Source: Azolla caroliniana (lineage: Eukaryota > Polypodiophyta). Taken from it: 64,000 bases of DNA. The stretch spans positions 28,210,001-28,274,000 of the forward strand of contig JBHGNT010000001.1 of the NCBI GenBank assembly GCA_043228905.1, in the 5' to 3' direction. The notes under the pieces were generated by a model. It ran no database searches, was not told the DNA's origin, and saw nothing but the letters and a program-made list of their open reading frames with translations. The position numbers were made by a program, and so were the translations under genes. Below, one piece after another: positions 62,226 through 64,000 of this stretch (positions within the stretch are counted from its first letter, which is position 1; each line of letters begins with the position of its first letter).

Positions 62226-63326
62226 CCCCGGCAATGGTACCGGAAGTTCGACTCCTTCATGACCGATCAAGGGTACCACAAGACGCAGGCCGATCACTGC
62301 GTGTTTGTGAAGAAGTTCGAAGGAGGGGACTTCCTGATACTCCTCCTGTACGTGGATGACATGTTGATCGTCGGACGAGACCAAGGCAAAATACGGATGC
62401 TGAAGAAGGCTCTCAACCGAACCTTCTCAATGAAAGACTTGGGTCCGGCAAGACAGATGTTGGGGATGCACATCATTCGGGACCTGTCAGTGAAGCAATT
62501 ATGGCTGTCACAGGAGAAGTATGTGACAAAGGTGCTTCACCGGTTCAACATGTCAGAAGCAAAACCGGTCGGATCGACACTTCTGGCAAACTGCAAGTTG
62601 TCCGGTAACCAAAGCCCGAAGACGAAAGCAGAGAAGGCGGATATGATGAAGATTCCATATGCCTCTGCCGTCGGGAGCTTGATGTACGCAATGTTTTGTA
62701 CCCGACCGGACATAGGATACGCAGTCGGAATGGTGAGCCTGTTTATGAGCAATCCCGGCAAGGAGCACTGGAACGCGGTCAAATGGATACTCCGGTATTT
62801 GAAGGGCACTTCAAATATGTGTCTCCGATTCGGCTCCGGAAAACCTCAACTGGACGGTTTCACCGATTCGGACATGTCGGCTGATGTGGATACCAGCCGG
62901 TCTACATCCGGGTATGTAATGACATATGCAGGGGGAGCTGTTTCGTGGCAGTCGAGGTTGCAGAAGACGGTTGCATTGTCAACCACGGAGGCGGAGTACA
63001 TGGCGGTTGTGGAAGCCGGCAAGGAAATTTTATGGATGAAGGACTTCATCGGAGAGCTCGGTATACGGCAAGAGGAATACCGACTCTATTGCGACAGTCA
63101 AAGTGCCATCCACCTTGCTAAGAATGCGGCCTACCATTCCCGGACGAAGCATATCCAGCGGAGGTATCACTGGATCCGGGAAAGAGTAGATGACCAGGAG
63201 TTCGCACTGACGAAGATCCACACGGCCGAGAACGGGTCAGATATGCTGACCAAAGTGCTGACACCCGACAAGCTGGACGCATGCCGGAAGAGGAGCGGAC
63301 TGGTAAGACACCCCATGCCAGAGTGA
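62226..63326 (+). pseudogene. A pol, last part (RT to RNase H)
   Basis: Resumes with RQWYRKFDSFM after C. RT active site YVDDMLIVGRD, FSMKDLGPARQMLGM, RNase H (FTDSDMSADVDTSRS, STTEAEYMA, YCDSQSAIHLA), ending RHPMPE and TGA at 63324-63326. This part is free of stops. It is closely similar to the B1/B2 end. Confidence 0.9.
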
Positions 63327-63336
63327 AGGGGGATTT

Positions 63337-63916
63337 TGTTGGGAGACAGGTCTCTCCCGATGGGAAGGGAGAAGAACGGTGCCGATGAACTGGATGAGGA
63401 GTACCCGGCTACGGAGAGCCGGATGGTGCAGGCCCGGTGTGAACCGGAGGAAGAGACATATTCGTAAATATGTTTCTGAGAACCCATCGAGGCTATATTT
63501 GTAAATAGCCGAAAAGTCATATAAGTATAAATATGACTTAGGGCAAACTTTTTAGGTTTGTTGTCATTTTTCTTGTTGGTGCAAGAAGAAGAGAGAGCAC
63601 GTAACAGTGTACAGAGAGAGAGAGAGAGAGAGAGAGAAAGAGGTCGTTGCCTCTGTTGTAACCGCCGCCTGTGGCGAAGATCGTGAGCACGAGGTCGTTG
63701 CCTTTGTGAACTCACTGTTTTGTACATTCTTACATAGTGATAGTTTGCAGCCTGTGGGCTGCCGTGGTTTTTCCCTCTTTGGGTTTTCCACGTAAACATT
63801 CTGTGTACCCTTTTTCTCTCCTTTGTGTCGCGTGTTTTCGTTTCCTGTTTCCTGTGTATGAAAAGAAGCTCGGTTGTGGCCGAGCGTTGTGTATAAGGAG
63901 TGTTGAGTTCCCTTCA
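63337..63916 (+). repeat. A 3' LTR
   Basis: A 580-base LTR preceded by a polypurine tract (GTGAAGGGGGATTT). One copy of the 54-base U3 unit (63392-63445), TATA in the GTCATAT...ATATGAC dyad, (GA)n tract at about 63615-63636, ending CCCTTCA, then CTCCG. Confidence 0.9.
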
Positions 63917-64000
63917 CTCCGTCAATCCATTCGTCTGCGGATGGTAGGGTGACGTGAATAATTGTTGGATTCCTAATTATGTAGAAACTAGGCGTAGGAG
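63917..64000 (-). pseudogene. G2 integrase core, fragment before A's insertion
   Basis: On the minus strand it reads TSPYHPQTNGLTE up to the junction, the typical end of a gypsy integrase core, and joins CLNRTLKQQ at 36637. The rest of G2 lies beyond the window. Confidence 0.75.

Larger units (their letters stand above)
36638..63916 (+). mobile_element. A: Ty1/copia element (Tork-like) enlarged to 27 kb by four nested insertions
   Basis: TSD CTCCG lies at 36633-36637 and 63917-63921, and the host G2 integrase is continuous across it. Its own parts: 5' LTR 36638-36957 and 42814-43121, primer site 43124-43135, gag-protease 43151-44280, GAG-pre-integrase to RT 54963-56774, RT to RNase H 62226-63326, polypurine tract about 63327-63336, 3' LTR 63337-63916. 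Inserts are D, B1 (with B2 inside it) and C. Removing all four leaves an element of roughly 6 kb. Point stops and a frame change show it is dead. Confidence 0.92.

Overview
The window looks like repeat-rich land-plant nuclear DNA. It is almost entirely nested LTR retrotransposons of the Ty1/copia and Ty3/gypsy superfamilies. There is also one decayed hAT-type transposase gene and some tRNA-like (SINE-like) segments. I found no host single-copy gene, no rRNA gene, no intact tRNA gene, no CRISPR array and no bacterial-style operon. The plant call rests on the copia elements with primer sites TGGTATCAGAGC (initiator-Met tRNA type), on Tork/Tnt1-like polyproteins and on the depth of nesting. The exact lineage cannot be read from the sequence. 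One element resembles the Tf1/sushi chromoviruses better known from fungi and vertebrates, which might point to a non-seed plant (inference).

Left block (1-14475). The pol and 3' LTR of a gypsy element (G1, + strand, 1-3428) sit inside the 3' LTR of a copia element (I, - strand, 3429-9035). Element I itself lies in a decayed gypsy pol (J, + strand, 9036-13412 plus its LTR). J's integrase is also interrupted, with TSD ATAGG, by H (10711-12941), a gag-only copia element of the same family as I.

Middle block (14476-36637). A hAT-like transposase pseudogene (15896-23792) is split by F (16012-21694, TSD CCTAT), an intact-looking chromovirus. F has overlapping gag and pol joined by a predicted -1 frameshift site, and a possible self-priming site. 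K (24436-29477) is a coding-dead copia with young LTRs; it carries a solo LTR of family A. Next come low-complexity DNA and SINE-like repeats, then E (32274-35873), an LTR element without recognisable genes. E lies in the 3' end of another gypsy element (G2, - strand).

Right block (36638-63916). One copia element (A, + strand, TSD CTCCG) is inserted in G2's integrase codons; G2 resumes at 63917. A was then hit three times. D (36958-42809) is in its 5' LTR and is a gypsy derivative that encodes only a 1435-aa Gag-like repeat protein. B1 (44281-54962, TSD ATATC) is in its protease region and has B2 (49137-54472, TSD AACCC) nested inside its own 5' LTR. C (56775-62225, TSD CCCCG) is in its RT. 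B2, C and F have full-length open frames and LTRs that are identical or nearly so, so they are the best candidates for recent activity.

Relationships. Two non-autonomous Gag-only elements (H and D) each share ends with a pol-bearing family seen in the same window (I and G1), as expected if they were mobilised in trans. All element boundaries were read by eye from TG...CA ends, target-site duplications, primer sites and polypurine tracts.
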